DNA of 64,000 bases from the NCBI GenBank assembly GCA_002405835.1, contig DHMO01000045.1:133568-197567 (forward strand), given 5' to 3'. Source of the DNA: Lentisphaeria bacterium UBA4640 (lineage in GTDB: Bacteria > Verrucomicrobiota > Lentisphaeria > Victivallales > UBA1829). The notes below the pieces were generated by a model that saw only the letters and a list, made by a program, of their open reading frames with translations, was not told the origin of the DNA and did no database searches. This document shows positions 34,550-43,577 of the stretch, piece by piece. Within the stretch, counting starts at the first letter, position 1, and each line of letters opens with the position of its first letter. A program made the position numbers and the translations under genes.

Positions 34550-35656
34550 TCAGGGAACAACTTCGGGGTTCTCGCGCTTGTAGTAGGCAAGGATCATCTT
34601 GCGGAGGAAGTCGATGTCGAGCTTCCAGTCAAGCGCCTTGTCGCCGAGAGCCTTGCGGACGTTGGTCTGGTCGAAGATGATCTCGGACTCGAAGTAAGGC
34701 ATGAGGTCGCCGATCATTTTCTGGACGAGGAGTTCCTGCTTGGAGGGGTTCTCGACGTGTTCCATGACGGAGAGACCATGAGACTGCAGGACTTCACAGA
34801 CCGCTTTTTCGATGTCGTAGCGGCTGACCGGGCTGTCGCCGGTGATATGATAGGTCTTGTTCTCGACGGGGAGCTGGAAGATCTTGGTGATGGCTTCCTG
34901 GACGTAGTCGACGGGGACGAAGTAGACTTTGTCGGTTGCTCCGGCCTGAATTCGGAGGGAGGTTGTGAACGGTCCCTTCGGGTCGATGCCTTCTTTGGAG
35001 CATGTCACGCGTTTGACCTGGCCGAGGAATTCGAGAAGTCTGTAGAACGCGAGCGGCTTGCGGACAATGCCGTCGGAGCGTCTGCCGACCACGATGGCGG
35101 GGCGGTAGATGGTGTAGGGGAATCCGGAGTCGCGGACGAGTTTTTCCGCGTCGAATTTGCTGCGTTCATAGGGGTTGTTGAAGTCGGTAGCGGGCATGGA
35201 GTCTTCCATGACGCGTCCGACGGTTTTTCCGGCGACGTAAGCGGTGCTGACGTAATGGAAGGTCGGGACCTTGACCGCTTTGGCGAGGGCGAGAGCCGCC
35301 TGAGTTCCGCCGAAGTTGGTCGCGTAGGTTTTGCCCTGAAGGTCTTTGCCGAGGTTCACGTCAGCGGCGCAATGGAAGAAGGTGTCGAAGGGACCTTCCT
35401 TCGCCATGGCTTCCGCGGGGAGGTTTCCGAGGGTGCCTTCCACAATGGTCACTCGACGGAGAATGTCATCCGCCGTTTCCGGTTTGCCGTCGAACTCGCA
35501 CTGCTGGCGCAGGATTTTCTCCGCGCGGGACTGTCCGGACTCACCGCAGAAACCGCGGCAGAGGGACACCACTTCATAGTCGGGATGTTCACGCAGTAAG
35601 GCAGTTGTGAAGGCTCCGCCAACCAACCCTGTAATTCCGGTCATCAGAATTTTCAA
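34550..35656 (-). CDS. SDR family protein, thioester-reductase/acyl-CoA-reductase-like
   Basis: 368 residues from a TTG at 35656, which has GGAG 6 nt upstream and gives the expected MKILMTGITGLVGGAF start; a TTG four codons earlier overlaps the ribosome site. Extended SDR of the NAD_binding_4 type: TGITGLVGG cofactor loop, FHCAADVNL, STAYVAGKTVGRV, YERSKFDAEKLV (Tyr-x3-Lys) and YRPAIVVGRRSDG. Relatives are terminal reductase domains of NRPS/PKS and fatty acyl reductases, but here the domain stands alone with no carrier protein nearby. Single-gene unit with its own promoter and terminator. Substrate unknown. Confidence 0.78.
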   Translation of the reverse strand: MKILMTGITGLVGGAFTTALLREHPDYEVVSLCRGFCGESGQSRAEKILRQQCEFDGKPETADDILRRVTIVEGTLGNLPAEAMAKEGPFDTFFHCAADVNLGKDLQGKTYATNFGGTQAALALAKAVKVPTFHYVSTAYVAGKTVGRVMEDSMPATDFNNPYERSKFDAEKLVRDSGFPYTIYRPAIVVGRRSDGIVRKPLAFYRLLEFLGQVKRVTCSKEGIDPKGPFTTSLRIQAGATDKVYFVPVDYVQEAITKIFQLPVENKTYHITGDSPVSRYDIEKAVCEVLQSHGLSVMEHVENPSKQELLVQKMIGDLMPYFESEIIFDQTNVRKALGDKALDWKLDIDFLRKMILAYYKRENPEVVP

Positions 35657-35754
35657 TGTTCTCTCCAATCTGTGTTTGTAGATGCATTGCCGGAAACCGG
35701 TGCTGCATCCTTAGTATTTTAAAATGTATCAGATCTTAAAATATGAAGTTACAT

Positions 35755-35782
35755 AATATAGCATATTCACAGAGGAAAGCAA
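35755..35782 (-). promoter_or_regulatory. Promoter of the thioester-reductase-like gene
   Basis: On the minus strand TTGCTT and TATATT are separated by 16 bp; the leader to the TTG start is about 95 nt and AT-rich. Confidence 0.5.
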
Positions 35783-35794
35783 GCTGAAAAGCAG

Positions 35795-35831
35795 AAAAAT
35801 CCCTGAAACTGTTGAGCTTCAGGGATTTTTT
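35795..35831 (-). terminator. Rho-independent terminator of the alpha-galactosidase gene
   Basis: Stem ATCCCTGAA / TTCAGGGAT with a 10-nt loop, flanked by A5 and T6, so it can work on both strands; it lies 28 bp past the alpha-galactosidase stop. Confidence 0.85.
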
Positions 35832-35858
35832 GAGTTCAGATACTTTCCTCCGGTATGC

Positions 35859-37709
35859 TTATTTCAGCTCGATGAGCTTGCAGGAGTGCGGAGCAAGCTC
35901 GAACTCCAGGCGGCCGGAGCTGACGGAAACGGGCTTTTCGGCCCAGAAATCCGTTGCGGACGCGGCGTGGACTCCGTGAGCGGCGAGGTCGAACGAGACC
36001 TGTTCCGCCGTATCTTCCCAGTTGACGAGCAGGACGCGCCATCCGGATTTGAGTTTCTGGAGGAAACGGGCGGGGCGTGCGGACGAGAAGAGATCGAGCG
36101 GGCGTGCCGCTTCGCCGGATTCCGCGCTGACGACTTTGCGTGCGAGGAAGAGTCCCTGTTCGTTCAGAAGCGTCATCTTGTCGGAGAGATTGACTGCACC
36201 GGCTGCGGCGAGCACGAGGCTGAGCAGGATTTCAAGTTCGGAGCGGTTCATGGTCGCCTGCTTGAAATTGCGTTCCGGGTCGTAGCCCTGGTCAGGCGTG
36301 ACGAACGGCCACATCGGGTTGAGACGGTCCAGATCGGGATCGTTCGAGGTTTCGGCGGAGCGGCAGAGCGCGAAATCCGGATCGTTGAGCCAGAGCTTTT
36401 TGTTTGCCCAGAAGTGCGAGGCGACCGCGGGGAGGTTGTGCGTGAGGTTGTCCCAGCGGGCGTGGATGTCCGCGCCGATGCGGACCGCTTCGACCATGCT
36501 GTTGCCGGCGGTGTACGGGTAGTTGCAGCCGAGGAGGACGGAGCGTCCGTTGATTCCGCGCCAGACGGGAGCGAGGAGACGGGGGATCAGCTCGTCGCGT
36601 CTGATGTTCGGGTCGGAGAAGCGCGGGGCGTTGAACATCGAACAGAGAAAGTCGAGCTTGAAGTATTTGTAGCCCATATCCGCATAACGGCGGAAGGTGT
36701 CTTCGAGAAATTTTTCGGTTTTTCTGACGGTCGGGTCGAGAATGAATCCGACGCGGCGCATGCATTCGTAGGCAAGACAGGGCTGTCCGCCGACGGAGCC
36801 GGCAAGCATGTCGTAATCGAGCTGGGCGATGCGGCTGTGGGGTTCCGCAATGGCGGGGGCGAACCAGAGTCCGGGCTCAAAACCCATCCTGGTCAGCTCT
36901 TTTGCGAGGTATTCCATGCCGGAGGGGAAGTAGGAGTTGGCGTCCCATTCCCCGTAGCAGTACTGCCAGCCGTCGTCGACGATGATGCGTTTGACGTGTT
37001 TGGAGAGAACGGGATCTTTTGCGATGAATTCGGCGTTCTTCAGAACTTCCTCTTCGGTGATGGTCCAGCGGTAATAATCCCAGCTGTTCCATCCGGCGGA
37101 GGGGGGGGCGAACTCCTTCTTGACGTCGCAGTTTTCATCCGCATAGTTTTCCATGAGTTCGAAGCCGTTGCGGGAGGTGCGGAAGGAGACCACGGGAAAC
37201 ACGAGTTCCGCTGCTCCGTAGTAGTGCGCCTGCATGACGAGGCGGAAATCTCGGATCTGTCCCTGTTCGGCGATTCCCTGCGCGAGGACGGGGAATCCTG
37301 CATGGAACGGAGTGGAAATCTGCATGGTGACGCCGTCTTTGGTGACGGATGTCATGATCTGTCCGGCGAATGCGGCGGGTTCCTTCACATTCTTCAGATC
37401 GTGCGCCTGGCAGCCGCCCATTTTGATGTTCTGCGGCAGAACATGGTCGGCATGGAATGCGGGAACCTGAAAGAGGGTGAAATCAAGGATGTCGGCTTTC
37501 TTCCGGAGCGTTCCGGTGACGGCCGCATCGATGCGTCCGTTTTTCTCCGTGAGAACGAGTTTCCAGGAGCCGGAGGGGGTGGCGGCGGTGAATGCGTCGC
37601 CGCCGGCTTTCCAGACGAGCTGTTCGGGAGCTTCACCGTTGACCGCCACAAAGGAGTTGAGGGCGATTGCGGGGAAGTCCTGCATCTTGAGTTGAGGCTG
37701 AGTGGTCAT
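35859..37709 (-). CDS. Clan GH-D alpha-galactosidase (GH36/GH27-like)
   Basis: 616 residues, no signal peptide. An N-terminal beta domain (about 1-200) precedes a TIM barrel with SAGWNSWDYY, RIIVDDGWQYCYGEWD and YKYFKLDF, where Asp353 is the expected nucleophile; RIGADIHARWD around 410-420 holds the acid/base candidate. A C-terminal beta domain follows. Retaining removal of alpha-linked galactose, or of a related sugar, is expected. AAGGA lies 7 nt before the ATG. It is 23 bp downstream of a LacI-family gene in the same direction, so regulator and enzyme share a transcript. Confidence 0.85.
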   Translation of the reverse strand: MTTQPQLKMQDFPAIALNSFVAVNGEAPEQLVWKAGGDAFTAATPSGSWKLVLTEKNGRIDAAVTGTLRKKADILDFTLFQVPAFHADHVLPQNIKMGGCQAHDLKNVKEPAAFAGQIMTSVTKDGVTMQISTPFHAGFPVLAQGIAEQGQIRDFRLVMQAHYYGAAELVFPVVSFRTSRNGFELMENYADENCDVKKEFAPPSAGWNSWDYYRWTITEEEVLKNAEFIAKDPVLSKHVKRIIVDDGWQYCYGEWDANSYFPSGMEYLAKELTRMGFEPGLWFAPAIAEPHSRIAQLDYDMLAGSVGGQPCLAYECMRRVGFILDPTVRKTEKFLEDTFRRYADMGYKYFKLDFLCSMFNAPRFSDPNIRRDELIPRLLAPVWRGINGRSVLLGCNYPYTAGNSMVEAVRIGADIHARWDNLTHNLPAVASHFWANKKLWLNDPDFALCRSAETSNDPDLDRLNPMWPFVTPDQGYDPERNFKQATMNRSELEILLSLVLAAAGAVNLSDKMTLLNEQGLFLARKVVSAESGEAARPLDLFSSARPARFLQKLKSGWRVLLVNWEDTAEQVSFDLAAHGVHAASATDFWAEKPVSVSSGRLEFELAPHSCKLIELK

Positions 37710-37732
37710 GTTTGTGATCCTTAGTTTTTATG

Positions 37733-38743
37733 TTAGCTGGTTCTGTAGTTGTATCTTCCGAGTGTTTCGAGTTCTCCGAACTGGTCGCGGCGGAGAAAAC
37801 GTGTGGACAGGACGATTTCTTCACGCTCCGTTTTGCCGGGAGCTTTAAGCTGATGATCAAGCAGTTCGAGCCCATTGGTGACGAGCGGCTTGAAATTATA
37901 CTGTATCGCACCGGCGATGCGTGGATCGTCGATGATGTCCGAGGGCAGAGTGTAGACCGTGAAGATTTCCGGCTGATAATCAATGCCCGCACGATGGATT
38001 TCATTGACAAGCACGCGCGCCGCGCGGCAGTTTGTGAAGAAGAGAAACTGCGGACGGTTTTTCAGAACCGACTTGCAGATGTCTTCCAGATCGGCTTCAT
38101 TGGCGAGCGAAAGCGTCCGCGCAAGTTTGAGTCCATGTTCCCGTGCGCTTTTCCGCAGAAGCTGAGCGGTTGTGTTGTTCCCGTAGGAGTAAAGATGAAG
38201 AGTTTCCGCGCCGAGAGTTTTTATGTACGCGAGAAATTCTTCGACTGCCGGCGCAAAATCGTTGTAAACGCAGGAAAAATCCGGCTGCTCGTGATTGATT
38301 GAAACGAGGGGGAAGTGACGCTCCTTCAGCTCCTTGTACTGCGGGGTGTCGACGGGGAGGGAAACCGTGCTGAGCACGCCGTCGACCTGGTTTTCAAGGA
38401 GGCGTTCGAGACAGCGGACAAGAGCCTCTTCGCTGGTGTTTGTGACCATGAGGAGAAGCTGGGAGTCGCGCTCGTTGATCTCTTTCATTGCGAGATCGAC
38501 AAGATAATAGGAGAAGGGGTCGCGGATTGCCGCGATGATCATTCCGATGGTTCCGGTACGTCCTTTCGCGAGGGCGCGTGCGGCGAAGCTGGGGCGGTAT
38601 CCGAGGTCGCGCACGGCGTCGTCGATCCGCGCCTTTGTCTTCGGGGAGATTTTCGCGGAAAGCGGATGATTGTTCAAATAGAGAGAAACCAGTGTTTTCG
38701 ACACATGCACATGCCGGGCAATATCCTTGATTGTGACTTTCAT
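37733..38743 (-). CDS. LacI family transcriptional regulator
   Basis: 336 residues. Helix-turn-helix TIKDIARHVHVSKTLVSLYL followed by the hinge (ISPKTKARIDDAVRDLGYRPS, AARALAKGRTGTIGMI); effector domain of the sugar-binding type to the end. CAGGAGA lies 7 nt before the start. Probably represses its own promoter and the alpha-galactosidase gene behind it; an inverted repeat overlaps the promoter's downstream part. Confidence 0.92.
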   Translation of the reverse strand: MKVTIKDIARHVHVSKTLVSLYLNNHPLSAKISPKTKARIDDAVRDLGYRPSFAARALAKGRTGTIGMIIAAIRDPFSYYLVDLAMKEINERDSQLLLMVTNTSEEALVRCLERLLENQVDGVLSTVSLPVDTPQYKELKERHFPLVSINHEQPDFSCVYNDFAPAVEEFLAYIKTLGAETLHLYSYGNNTTAQLLRKSAREHGLKLARTLSLANEADLEDICKSVLKNRPQFLFFTNCRAARVLVNEIHRAGIDYQPEIFTVYTLPSDIIDDPRIAGAIQYNFKPLVTNGLELLDHQLKAPGKTEREEIVLSTRFLRRDQFGELETLGRYNYRTS

Positions 38744-38757
38744 TCGCGCATCTCCTG

Positions 38758-38773
38758 ATTAATTCGGTTTAAT
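38758..38773. promoter_or_regulatory. Inverted repeat at the LacI promoter (operator candidate)
   Basis: ATTAATTCGGTTTAAT has ATTAA/TTAAT arms around a 6-bp centre and abuts the -10 box on its transcription-start side, the usual place for an autorepressor site. Confidence 0.35.
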
Positions 38774-38801
38774 AATATTGCGCGGATTTCTGAAAAGTCA
38801 A
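38772..38801 (-). promoter_or_regulatory. Promoter of the LacI/alpha-galactosidase operon
   Basis: On the minus strand TTGACT and TATTAT are separated by 18 bp, 29 bp before the LacI start. Confidence 0.6.
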
Positions 38802-38818
38802 GCGGAGTTATGTTTTCT

Positions 38819-41800
38819 TTACTCTTTTTCTGCGGAAATCGCGGCAATTGCGGGGACGCCCCCGCCGCAGGCGGAAAGAATGTCGATGCTGCGGATCGTC
38901 TTTTCCGGATGCGGATTGTGCCAGCAGAAGTTCTGGAAACTGATGACGCCTTCGGGGTTCGTGGATTCGAGACCGATTTTCGCGAGTTTCGGCAGAACAA
39001 CACCGTGGCGGTCCATCCAGGGGGCGATTTCCAGCTTGGAGCGGACGGAAACGGAGATTTCCGTGTAGTCGGAATAATGGATCTTATAGGTCAGGACCGT
39101 TTCGCCTTCGGGGGCGCCCCAGCCCATCGTATGCAGGAAATAGAGATTCTTCGCTTTGCGGTTGACGGGGATGCCGCGGACTCCGGCGGGAAAATAGTCG
39201 CGCTCGCGTCCGGCGAGAACTATGAGACCTTTGCCGTTGTTGCGGTCGGCGTCGATGAGGTCAAAGGGAACGCCTGCGCAGAGTGTGCGTCCGGGACGAA
39301 TGGCGGAGAAGTCTTTGGAGCCCTGGTCGAATCCGCCGCCGCGGCGGTCTCCGCCCTTTTCATCGCGCCAGTGCATATTGACGAATTTGCGCAGATCGAC
39401 GGTTTCGCATTTTGAGGGAACGGCGTTGCGGTGTATTCTTGCTTCCGTTTCCATTTTCCGCTTGCGCTCGGCGGCGTCGCGGATGTTTTTGAGAACACGT
39501 TCCGCTTCCGTCCGCCTGGACTGAAATTCTTTGCGGACTTCCGTCTGGTGCCAGGGGATGAGGTCTGCCGCTTTTGTGCGTTCCAGAACGAGAATGACGC
39601 GTTCCTGCGGCGGCAGAATCAGTTCGATTCCGCTGCGGAGCTGTGTGTTGTTCCATTTTTCACCGGATGCGGGGAGAAGAAGATGTTTCCGGACGGGATC
39701 GGAGAGATGGAATTCTCCGGCGGCGTTCAGATTGAGACGGAGTCTGATGTGGCGCGGGACGGAATCGTTCATGCCGGCGAGAAAGATGAATTTGAAGTCG
39801 CCGCGGTCAATGATCTGAAGATCGGTCTTTTCAAGCGGACCGAATCCGTCGAGAGCTTCCAGAGTGCCGTAGCGGGTGACATTGTGTTTTGCGAGCCGTT
39901 CAAGAAGCGGTTTTACAGAGGCGCTGTCCCGGGAATTCAGACGCGTGAAGTTTGTGGAGATCGGAGAGCGTTTGCGGTGGTGGCTGTCGAACTTGAATGC
40001 GGCGGAATCAGCGATGACGATTCCGCCGCGTTCCGCGAATTTGCGGATGCCGTCAATTGCCTCATCCGTTTCGTATTCCGCACAGGGAATGACCAGCGCC
40101 TGAATGTTTGACGGAAGCCCGCGTTTCAGGTCATTATCGAAGACGAAGGTGACGGGATACTGGTTGTGGAGCAGGGCGGAATACCAGCGCAGCATCCGCG
40201 GACGGAAGTCGAGTCCGCGAACCAGCTGATTCATCGCGAGGGTCGTTACCGAGTGATAGACCGCAACCGTCGGAGCTTTTGTGCGGGGGAAGGGCATCAG
40301 CTTTTCCTTGTAGGGTTCCAGCTCATCAACGAACATGCGGTAGCCGACCAGTTCTTCCGGCGGCCAGTTGTACGGGTTCAGAAGCGAAGAGGATTTGTAG
40401 CTGGGATGCAGCACGTTCTTTTTTGCCTGTTCGAAAGTTTTGTATTCGCCGGAACGCTTGTCCAGAACGTAGGTGAAGTTTCCGGAACTGCCGTGCATGA
40501 ACTCCATCCAGAGCGAGGTCGTCATATCGGTCCGTCTGCTCGGAACGCGGAGTCCGTTCTCGGCGCGCCAGCAGTAGTGTTCATTGTTGATGACGGGTTT
40601 CTTTCCCTTTGCGAGGGCGGCGAAAAAGTCGCAGACATACCAGTGGATGCCGTCGTCAAGAACAACCGCCTCCATGCCGGCGGCAGGGGAGGCGGAAACG
40701 GAGTGTCCGTACCGCCAGCCGCCTTCGATGGCGAGGACGTCCATGACGTCGGCTACAATGCGGTAATCCATGAAGGTGTTCCAGACCTGTCCGATGGCGA
40801 GCATTTCACAGAAATAGACATTCGGGCGTTTGTCGATGGAGCGGACGAGGCTGCGGTAACGGTTCAGAACTTCGCCGTAGCGTTTTGCGAGGAAGTGCCA
40901 CCATTCGACCCAGAGTCCGGGATATTGCTGCAGATCGGTACTGGCGGCGAGTTCTCCGAAGTTGCGGAAAATGGTGTTCCATATTTTGTTTGCGGATTCG
41001 ATTGAGCCATATTTTTTCTGCATTTCCGCGGCGAATGCACGGATGTTGTAAGAGCATTGACATGCATAAACGGATTCATTGAACAATTCATAAACGCCGA
41101 CATTCATTTTGTTTTTCATGAGAATTTTTGTCCCGCCGGTCATGAGGTCGCGGTAGTAGCGGTCGCCGTCGGGGTGTTCCGGACACGCGGGAACGAAGGT
41201 GTGCCAGGTGCCGCAGCGCTGGTCGACGGCGCGTCTGCGCTCCGGATCCTGAAACGCCAGATCGCGGTCGAAGCTGAAGGCAAAGTCGACGACAAGACTC
41301 ATTCCCTTGAATCCGGCGGCGAATGCGGAAAAGTTTTTTTCAACCTCCGGCGTGTTCCACGGAATGCCGAGCCCGTAGAGCGCCTGTCCGGGAAGTTTCG
41401 GCGCGGCGGACATCTGCGCCGAGTTGAACGCCATTGCATCGAAAAGCTCTTTGCCGGGACCGAGGCGGTAGGCGATGTGATCGATCTTCAGCGGATTGTT
41501 CCGAACCGGATCGCGCCAGTCGCCGTTGTGATTGTAGATCCACGGGCCGAGCAGAAATTTGCAGCGTCCGTTTTCAAACCATGTTCCGTCTTTGATGACC
41601 GGACGCTGATAACCGTCGTCGGTGACGACCATCGGCTCGGTGTATTCGCGGATGTAGTTTTCCGCCCATGCCGAGGCGGCAAAGGCGGGTTCCGGCGTGT
41701 TCTCCGGTGCGGTGAGTCCGATTTCGGAAACGGAAATTTTCTCCGTGTCTTTCAGCGTTTCCCTTGTGATGTGAATGGAAATTTTGCGCAGGGACGCCGG

Positions 41801-42781
41801 ATGCTTCCGGAAGGTTCCCCGGTACAGAAACATCCCGTCCGCAGTGACCTCCGGTTTGTCAAGTTTGATGGTGACTTTGCTGCCGTCTTCTGCGATGAGG
41901 TTGAGCCAGAACGGAATGTTGACGGAAAGTTTTGCGCGGAAGCCGAGCGTTCCCTGCGGGACTTTTGAGAGATCGAGACAGCGGTTGAGCAGATCGGTGT
42001 AAAGTTCGAAGATGACGAGACGTCCGCTCTGTTTCGGATTGCGCTTGAGTGTGAATCCGCCGGGCTGCATGTTTCCTTCGGGAGAGTAGCCGATGAAGCG
42101 GTTCTTCCACGGGCGCTGCGCCGGGGCGAAGGGGAGGAAGAGCGCGTGTTTTCCGGCGGACGGAGCCACGGTCTTTTGAGTTTCCGTCTGCTGTTTGACG
42201 ACATTTCCGGTTGTGAGAAGGATATCGTCGAAGAACGCCTCTCCGGTGCTGTTGAAGTTGTTTGCACAGTAGAGAACGGCGCGCAGATCGGCTGCGTTTT
42301 CCGGAATTTTCAGACGGGCGAGAAGGTGGGTCCATCCGGTCGGTTCCGCCGTGTCGATCCAGTCCGCCGCGAAGAAACGCTGTTTGTCCGCAGTCCAGCA
42401 TTCGATGCCGAGTCCGACTTTTTTCGGAGCGCTTGCGCGGACCTGCTTGACCCATCCGGACATGGTCAGGATTTTCCCCGCGAACCGTTTTGCCTCCTGC
42501 GGAGAGAAACGGTAATAGAGAACGTTGTTGAGGCGTCCCGGGTTGGTGTCTTTGATGTGGAGCGAGAAATTGCCGGAGTGCTTTTCCGCGGAGGACTGAC
42601 CGAGAAATTCGAATTCTCCGCCTCCTTTGGTTTTCTGAATGCTCCATCGCCAGGGGCTGTCGGTTGGGAATCCGGATTCAGCGTCCCAGGTTTCAAAGCC
42701 GGGATTGTTCCAGAGATTCGGGGCGGGATTCGCAGCCGCGATGAGCGGCAGAATCAGGAGTGATAAAATTTTGCGTTTCAT
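38819..42781 (-). CDS. Large secreted GH42-like glycoside hydrolase
   Basis: 1320 residues from the ATG at 42781 (the longer frame runs into the upstream gene). Signal peptide MKRKILSLLILPLIAAANP, cleavage about residue 18. Then a carbohydrate-binding-like beta domain (about 25-190), a linker and second beta region (to ~370), a TIM barrel with NE acid/base candidate at ~568-569 (YELFNESVYAC), a beta-galactosidase-trimerisation-like domain (about 840-970, APTVAVYHSVTTLAMNQL; FAERGGIVIADSAAFKF) and a C-terminal module. Probably an extracytoplasmic beta-glycosidase acting on a polysaccharide or glycoprotein. It follows a pseudopilin gene by 10 bp. Family match to GH42/clan A is moderate; substrate unknown. 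Confidence 0.75.
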   Translation of the reverse strand: MKRKILSLLILPLIAAANPAPNLWNNPGFETWDAESGFPTDSPWRWSIQKTKGGGEFEFLGQSSAEKHSGNFSLHIKDTNPGRLNNVLYYRFSPQEAKRFAGKILTMSGWVKQVRASAPKKVGLGIECWTADKQRFFAADWIDTAEPTGWTHLLARLKIPENAADLRAVLYCANNFNSTGEAFFDDILLTTGNVVKQQTETQKTVAPSAGKHALFLPFAPAQRPWKNRFIGYSPEGNMQPGGFTLKRNPKQSGRLVIFELYTDLLNRCLDLSKVPQGTLGFRAKLSVNIPFWLNLIAEDGSKVTIKLDKPEVTADGMFLYRGTFRKHPASLRKISIHITRETLKDTEKISVSEIGLTAPENTPEPAFAASAWAENYIREYTEPMVVTDDGYQRPVIKDGTWFENGRCKFLLGPWIYNHNGDWRDPVRNNPLKIDHIAYRLGPGKELFDAMAFNSAQMSAAPKLPGQALYGLGIPWNTPEVEKNFSAFAAGFKGMSLVVDFAFSFDRDLAFQDPERRRAVDQRCGTWHTFVPACPEHPDGDRYYRDLMTGGTKILMKNKMNVGVYELFNESVYACQCSYNIRAFAAEMQKKYGSIESANKIWNTIFRNFGELAASTDLQQYPGLWVEWWHFLAKRYGEVLNRYRSLVRSIDKRPNVYFCEMLAIGQVWNTFMDYRIVADVMDVLAIEGGWRYGHSVSASPAAGMEAVVLDDGIHWYVCDFFAALAKGKKPVINNEHYCWRAENGLRVPSRRTDMTTSLWMEFMHGSSGNFTYVLDKRSGEYKTFEQAKKNVLHPSYKSSSLLNPYNWPPEELVGYRMFVDELEPYKEKLMPFPRTKAPTVAVYHSVTTLAMNQLVRGLDFRPRMLRWYSALLHNQYPVTFVFDNDLKRGLPSNIQALVIPCAEYETDEAIDGIRKFAERGGIVIADSAAFKFDSHHRKRSPISTNFTRLNSRDSASVKPLLERLAKHNVTRYGTLEALDGFGPLEKTDLQIIDRGDFKFIFLAGMNDSVPRHIRLRLNLNAAGEFHLSDPVRKHLLLPASGEKWNNTQLRSGIELILPPQERVILVLERTKAADLIPWHQTEVRKEFQSRRTEAERVLKNIRDAAERKRKMETEARIHRNAVPSKCETVDLRKFVNMHWRDEKGGDRRGGGFDQGSKDFSAIRPGRTLCAGVPFDLIDADRNNGKGLIVLAGRERDYFPAGVRGIPVNRKAKNLYFLHTMGWGAPEGETVLTYKIHYSDYTEISVSVRSKLEIAPWMDRHGVVLPKLAKIGLESTNPEGVISFQNFCWHNPHPEKTIRSIDILSACGGGVPAIAAISAEKE

Positions 42782-42791
42782 GATAACCCTT

Positions 42792-43571
42792 TCAGAATTT
42801 TTTGGTCGGGAAACGATTGACGGTGAACATATCGACGTCCGGCGCGGCTCCGCCGAGGTAATATTCGTATTGATCCGGCTTGAACAGGGTCGGGAAACGG
42901 AGGGACTGAACACCGCCGTCGGCGCGGGTGATGTTTCCGTTCATCCCGTGAACCCGCGCGGGACTTGCCTGATTCAGTGCATAGGCATAGCCGAGATAGG
43001 TCATGTCATTGCTTTTGTACATGCCGTCTTCCGTCAGATAGATTTTGGAGGAGGGCGCCTTGACCTGTCCGGTTTTTGCATGGAAGGCGGAAGATACAGT
43101 ATCTCCGGCGGCCGTCGGAGCATATGCGAAATAGAGACGGTCTCCGCTGTTTGCCGGGAGGGAACCGAAGACGCCGGAGACGAGATAATTGAGCTGGTTG
43201 AGATTCTGGTCCGCGGCGTTTTTTGAATAGATCGGCGATGAGCAGCGGTAGACGGGCGCGAAGACTGCTGTTTTTGACTTTGCGCTGATTTTTGAATAGA
43301 CCTCCGGCTTGATGTAGATGAGCGTTTCGCGCGGCCAGAGTCGGCTTGGCATGTAGTCGTCGTTGTCGCCGGTGTAGCTGAACACCGCGGTTCCGAGCTG
43401 TTTCATGTTTCCCGCACAGGTGATGGTCTGCGCTTTCATCCGGGCTGCGTTCAGAGCCGGCAGAAGCATTCCGGCGAGGATCGCGATGACGGCCACTGTT
43501 ATGAGGAGCTCTATGAGGGTGAACCGGCATTTTGCCCTTCCGAAAATTGAATTTGGGTGATGTGCTTTCAT
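42792..43571 (-). CDS. Prepilin-type (type II secretion pseudopilin-like) H-X9-DG protein
   Basis: 259 residues. A short basic leader is followed by FTLIELLITVAVIAILAGMLLPAL, the class III prepilin cleavage/methylation signal and hydrophobic helix (written from FTLIELLITVAVIAI on; Glu5 of the mature form is present); the first residue after the leader is a non-glycine context (RAKCR-FTLIE). The C-terminal half contains H-X9-DG (HGMNGNITRADG), the hallmark of this PVC-group class. Probably exported and membrane-anchored or assembled in a pseudopilus; role unknown. Sits between two glycosidase genes with gaps of 6 and 10 bp. Confidence 0.88.
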   Translation of the reverse strand: MKAHHPNSIFGRAKCRFTLIELLITVAVIAILAGMLLPALNAARMKAQTITCAGNMKQLGTAVFSYTGDNDDYMPSRLWPRETLIYIKPEVYSKISAKSKTAVFAPVYRCSSPIYSKNAADQNLNQLNYLVSGVFGSLPANSGDRLYFAYAPTAAGDTVSSAFHAKTGQVKAPSSKIYLTEDGMYKSNDMTYLGYAYALNQASPARVHGMNGNITRADGGVQSLRFPTLFKPDQYEYYLGGAAPDVDMFTVNRFPTKKF

Positions 43572-43577
43572 GTTTTT

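Noticed and set aside
35886..37724. 612-codon plus-strand open frame opposite the alpha-galactosidase
   Set aside because: Antisense shadow; glycine/glutamate-rich composition mirrors the codon bias of the real gene.
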